A stretch of DNA of 23,637 bases from Alkalibaculum bacchi. Lineage in GTDB: Bacteria; Bacillota; Clostridia; Eubacteriales; Alkalibacteraceae. Under the pieces are notes generated by a model, which did not search any database, was not told the DNA's origin, and saw only the letters and a program-made list of their open reading frames with translations. A program made the translations under genes and the position numbers. Below, piece by piece: positions 20,342 to 23,637 of this stretch (positions are counted from its first letter, which is position 1; the number at the start of each line of letters is the position of its first letter). The stretch is taken from the NCBI RefSeq assembly GCF_937875145.1, contig NZ_CALNCS010000072.1, positions 1 through 23,637 of the forward strand, written 5' to 3'.

Positions 20342-22699
20342 TTACTTTAGCGTGGCTATTGTCGCTCCAGTACCACCCTCATTATAATTCCCTATACGGT
20401 ACTCGTCTACATATTTGTTTCTTTTCAACAGATCGTGAACAGCTTGTCTCAATGCTCCTGTACCTTTCCCGTGAATGATGGTTATTTGAGCTAAATTAGC
20501 TAATACTGCATCATCTATAAATTTTTCTACGTCTAATATGGCTTCTTCTGTTGTCGTACCTCTTAAGTCAACGGATGTCTTTATGGTTCTCGCCTTACTA
20601 TTGATCGTTTTTCTGCTATAGCTTTTTTTCTGTGAAGATTCTTCTTCAATATGGACTAGATCAGCAACTTTTACTTTTGTCTTAATGATTCCTATTTCTA
20701 CTAGAGCAAGTCCATCCTGACCTATATTTAAGATATACCCTTTTTGATTTAAAGATGCAATTAGTACTCTGTCTCCTGGCTTAAAAGGCTTTTGTGATCT
20801 TTTAATAGGGCCTCTTCTTTGAGTAACCTCTTCTTGCAATTTATTTTCTTGTTCTTTAAGTTCTCTTTTATACTCTTGTAGTTTTGCAACACTTTCTTTG
20901 TTTACAGCCTTTATTCTATTCATTTCCCTAATGATTTCAAGAGCTTGTTCATTTGCTTCTTCTACTATTTCTAGGGCGTCTTCCTTGGCTTTTAATTCAA
21001 TTTCTCTCTTCTTTTCTTCTAAATTGTTCTTCTCTTCTTCAAGTTGTCTGCGACTACTCTCCATGTCTTCCTTGATCTTTTGAGATTCGTAGTAATTTTG
21101 CTCTGTCTCTTTATTTCTCTTTTCAATATCTTGAAGAATATCCTCAAATTGAATATTTTCTTCACTTATATAAGCTTTTGAATTATCAATGATTTCATCT
21201 ATTAGTCCCAGTCTTTTGCTGATTGCAAAGGCATTACTTTTTCCAGGAACGCCAATGAGAAGTCTATAAGTAGGGCTCAGGGTTTCCACATCAAACTCTA
21301 CGCTGGCATTTTCAACACCATCTTGAGAAATTGCGTATTGCTTTAATTCGCTGTAATGTGTAGTCACTAAAGTGCTTACCTTTCTAGAACGCAAGTAGTC
21401 TAAAATAGCCATAGCAAGGGCCGCACCTTCCGTAGGGTCTGTACCTGCACCTAATTCATCAAGTAAAACCAAAGTATTTTCTTCTACTTCCCTTATTATT
21501 TGCACAATATTGGTCATATGGGAAGAGAAGGTACTCAAGCTTTGTTCAATGCTCTGTTCATCTCCAATATCTGCAAAGATATTTTTAAAGATGCAAATGC
21601 TGCTTTGAGATTTTACTGGGATAAATAAACCTGCCTGGACCATAAGACACATTAAACCAACTGTTTTTAAGGCTACAGTCTTACCTCCTGTATTTGGCCC
21701 TGTAACGACTAGAGTATTAAAATCCTCTCCCAAATAAATATTAGATGGAACAACCTTATCTGGCTCGATAAGAGGATGCCTAGCATTTATTAAATGAAAG
21801 GACATATCCTCATTGACAATGGGAAGTACACCATGGATCTCTAAAGCGTATTTTGCCTTAGCAAAGACTATATCTAATTGCAATAGCGTATTATAATTGC
21901 TGCTGAGGACAAGGTGATTTAAAGCTACCTTTTCTGTAAATTCCCTTAATATTCTCTCTATTTCAGCTGCTTCCTGAAGTTTTAACTTCTTTAAATCATT
22001 ATTCATCTCCACGACAATCATTGGTTCAATGAAGAGAGTTGCCCCAGTAGAAGACTGATCGTGTATAATACCTGCTACATTACTGCGATACTCTTGTTTT
22101 ACGGGAAGGACATATCGCTCTTGCCGAATAGTAATAATCTGATCCTGTAAGTATTTTTGATAACTTGGTGAAGTGATCATAGCATTTAAACGATCTTTAA
22201 TATTTTGATTTTTTCGATTGATTGCTCTTCTTATTTGAAAGAGCTCATGACTGGCTCGATCAGATAATTCGTCTTCTGAAATGACTGCTCTAGAGATTTC
22301 TTTTTCTAATTCTCTTAAATCCTCAAAAGAAGTAATGAGATCACCTAAAATAGGAAACTCTTCTTTATGAGCAATTTCCCCCCAGTATTTAAGTACACTT
22401 GCTACCACTCTCAAAGTAGCTGCTATATGGAGTAAATCCCTCAAGCTTAAAAGAGAGTTGATTTTTGCCTTCTGCAGAATAGTAGAAAGGTCGCGAAATC
22501 CATCTAGGGGAATAGAGCCATTGCTCAAAATCATCCGCACACCTTCATCTGTCTCCTGAAGAAGCCTATTAATTCGCTCTTTTGAATTAATAGGACGAAG
22601 TTCTTCTATCATTTCGCCACCTCTACTGGAGACGGCAAAATGTTTAAGTTTTTGAATTATTTTATCGTATTCAAGGGTTCTCAATGTCTTTTCATTCAT
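20342..22699 (-). CDS. mutS2: Endonuclease MutS2
   Basis: A 785-residue MutS homologue lacking the mismatch-recognition domain. MutS2 acts against recombination and, in Bacillus, also on collided ribosomes through its Smr domain. In order: lever/clamp helices, an ABC ATPase with Walker A GPNTGGKT (334-341) and Walker B LVLLDELGAGTDPTEGAALA, the coiled coil typical of MutS2 (about 510-630, rich in Glu and Lys), a KOW-like segment (PGDRVLIASLNQKGYIL), and the C-terminal Smr nuclease domain with DLRGTTTEEA and IIHGKGTGALR. ATG at 22699 is 4 nt after the U32 peptidase stop codon, and no strong Shine-Dalgarno is seen, so translation may be coupled to the preceding gene. Confidence 0.98.
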   Translation of the reverse strand: MNEKTLRTLEYDKIIQKLKHFAVSSRGGEMIEELRPINSKERINRLLQETDEGVRMILSNGSIPLDGFRDLSTILQKAKINSLLSLRDLLHIAATLRVVASVLKYWGEIAHKEEFPILGDLITSFEDLRELEKEISRAVISEDELSDRASHELFQIRRAINRKNQNIKDRLNAMITSPSYQKYLQDQIITIRQERYVLPVKQEYRSNVAGIIHDQSSTGATLFIEPMIVVEMNNDLKKLKLQEAAEIERILREFTEKVALNHLVLSSNYNTLLQLDIVFAKAKYALEIHGVLPIVNEDMSFHLINARHPLIEPDKVVPSNIYLGEDFNTLVVTGPNTGGKTVALKTVGLMCLMVQAGLFIPVKSQSSICIFKNIFADIGDEQSIEQSLSTFSSHMTNIVQIIREVEENTLVLLDELGAGTDPTEGAALAMAILDYLRSRKVSTLVTTHYSELKQYAISQDGVENASVEFDVETLSPTYRLLIGVPGKSNAFAISKRLGLIDEIIDNSKAYISEENIQFEDILQDIEKRNKETEQNYYESQKIKEDMESSRRQLEEEKNNLEEKKREIELKAKEDALEIVEEANEQALEIIREMNRIKAVNKESVAKLQEYKRELKEQENKLQEEVTQRRGPIKRSQKPFKPGDRVLIASLNQKGYILNIGQDGLALVEIGIIKTKVKVADLVHIEEESSQKKSYSRKTINSKARTIKTSVDLRGTTTEEAILDVEKFIDDAVLANLAQITIIHGKGTGALRQAVHDLLKRNKYVDEYRIGNYNEGGTGATIATLK

Positions 22700-22703
22700 T
22701 TGT

Positions 22704-23637
22704 TTATTCTACACCTCGTCTAAAATGACCTTTTGTGAAACTAGGATTTGGGCTTTTTAGAGACTCTTCTATTCTAGATGAGCCGTCTAATCGATCCCTG
22801 TATCCTTCTATAATAGCACGTATTTCTTCCATTGTTTCATTCGTAATATCAATTCTAAACTTGTCTATATTTTTTATTTTACCAATTTCTTCATATAAGC
22901 TCAACTTTTTGCTATTGAAGATATGGGTTCTATTTTTATAGTCTGTACTCACTGGAAATTCATATCCTAGTTTATCTACTAAAACGCCTTCTTTATTTGC
23001 ATCTTCTAGTAGGCCGTACTGGCTGACCATTAATTCTGTATTACCATGAACAAACATCCCCAAACTGAGTGGAGACTGTTCACATATATAACTGATTTCA
23101 CCTTGATTTAACTCTTGAGCTAAATATGCAAAGGAAAAACCCATGTCCTTCAGTTGGTATAAGGTAAATACATTAAAGGCATTTAATTTGTAATCTGCTT
23201 CTAGAGGTAGTCCTGTGCTTTTTAATAAGGAGAATAATTCGTAATTAGATAGTAGAAATCCATTTGGTTTTATATTTTCTAACTTACATACATGAGTTTT
23301 TAGCTCTTCAATATAATCCTTCCGAGTAACACTTGAAAAGGCAAGTAAGATATCCTTATTATGATCTTTACAAAGTCTTACAGCTTCTTCATACTGTTCC
23401 ATACTTAAAGGAATGTCGCCGCCAAAGATGATTTCATCCACCCTAGTCTTTACTAAATGGGGTAAAATATCAAATTTCGAAGTCTTTAGGACTAGTTTTC
23501 GGTCTTTACTTTTGTGAACTAGGCGGGTTTCTTTTAGTGCATCTTCAATAGCTTTTACTTCTACTTTTGGTCGTGATCCTTTTACAATCTCTTCTGTCAA
23601 CAATTGGGCTGCTTTTCTTCTTACTTCGTTTATTTCC
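22704..23637 (-). CDS. U32 family peptidase, C-terminal part (5' end outside the window)
   Basis: The frame is open to the right edge, and the first visible residues (EINEVRRKAAQLL) are a conserved internal stretch of the family, so the gene starts beyond the window. A TTG at 23603 is not the real start. The visible 311 residues resemble the C-terminal half of long clostridial U32 peptidases: LYQLKDMGF, LMVSQYGLLEDAN, LVDKLGYEFPVSTDYKNRTHI, FRIDITNETMEEI and the closing FTKGHFRRGVE. U32 enzymes include collagenase-like proteases and tRNA- or ubiquinone-hydroxylation factors; the Fe-S cysteine signature that would lie in the N-terminal part cannot be examined. In front of mutS2, an arrangement often seen in clostridia. 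Confidence 0.88.
   Translation of the reverse strand, partial: EINEVRRKAAQLLTEEIVKGSRPKVEVKAIEDALKETRLVHKSKDRKLVLKTSKFDILPHLVKTRVDEIIFGGDIPLSMEQYEEAVRLCKDHNKDILLAFSSVTRKDYIEELKTHVCKLENIKPNGFLLSNYELFSLLKSTGLPLEADYKLNAFNVFTLYQLKDMGFSFAYLAQELNQGEISYICEQSPLSLGMFVHGNTELMVSQYGLLEDANKEGVLVDKLGYEFPVSTDYKNRTHIFNSKKLSLYEEIGKIKNIDKFRIDITNETMEEIRAIIEGYRDRLDGSSRIEESLKSPNPSFTKGHFRRGVE

Overview
The window looks like chromosome from a low-GC, endospore-forming member of the Clostridia. I would guess an Alkaliphilus/Natronincola-like lineage, but the sequence cannot prove the genus. The evidence is the complete spoIIAA-spoIIAB-sigF cluster followed by spoVAC-spoVAD-spoVAE, Firmicutes-type housekeeping genes (mutS2, ruvAB without ruvC, thiI without a rhodanese domain), AT-rich intergenic DNA and frequent TTG starts behind strong Shine-Dalgarno sites. 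Almost everything is on the minus strand. Only a two-gene TSUP transporter and one large penicillin-binding protein are on the plus strand. No tRNA, rRNA, insertion sequence or CRISPR array was seen.

Layout, right to left along the minus strand. 23637-19743 holds the 3' part of a U32 peptidase gene, then mutS2 and dcd. 19733-15900 holds a small membrane protein, a lipoprotein, a cysteine desulfurase directly abutting thiI (a tRNA 4-thiouridine sulfur relay), a possible 28-codon ORF and a terminator. 15751-12185 is the sporulation block: spoIIAA-spoIIAB-sigF behind a good sigma-H-type promoter, a terminator overlapping the sigF stop codon, then spoVAC-D-E behind a candidate sigma-G promoter. 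Together they would make the first forespore sigma factor and its switch, then the channel and binding proteins that load dipicolinic acid into the spore. 12000-8995 is a class A PBP on the plus strand, convergent with spoVAE over a shared bidirectional terminator. 8624-5996 holds an HflX GTPase with a JAMM-like N-terminal domain, then yigZ. 5072-5802 is the pair of half-size TSUP genes. 4887-176 holds yebC, a BofC-like protein, ruvA-ruvB and queA, most with their own recognisable promoter or terminator.

The far left edge (54-1, minus strand) carries a ribosome-binding site and the first 18 codons of a protein that resembles the N-terminus of a CRISPR-associated Cas4 nuclease. A defence locus may therefore begin just outside the window.

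The most unusual feature is a family of short dispersed repeats sharing the terminal sequence TTTTGCTNACCACCTKA. At least seven copies are present. Five abut or supply the stop codons of queA, ruvA, hflX, thiI and the second TSUP gene. Two longer copies share a pairing stem that has changed on both sides.
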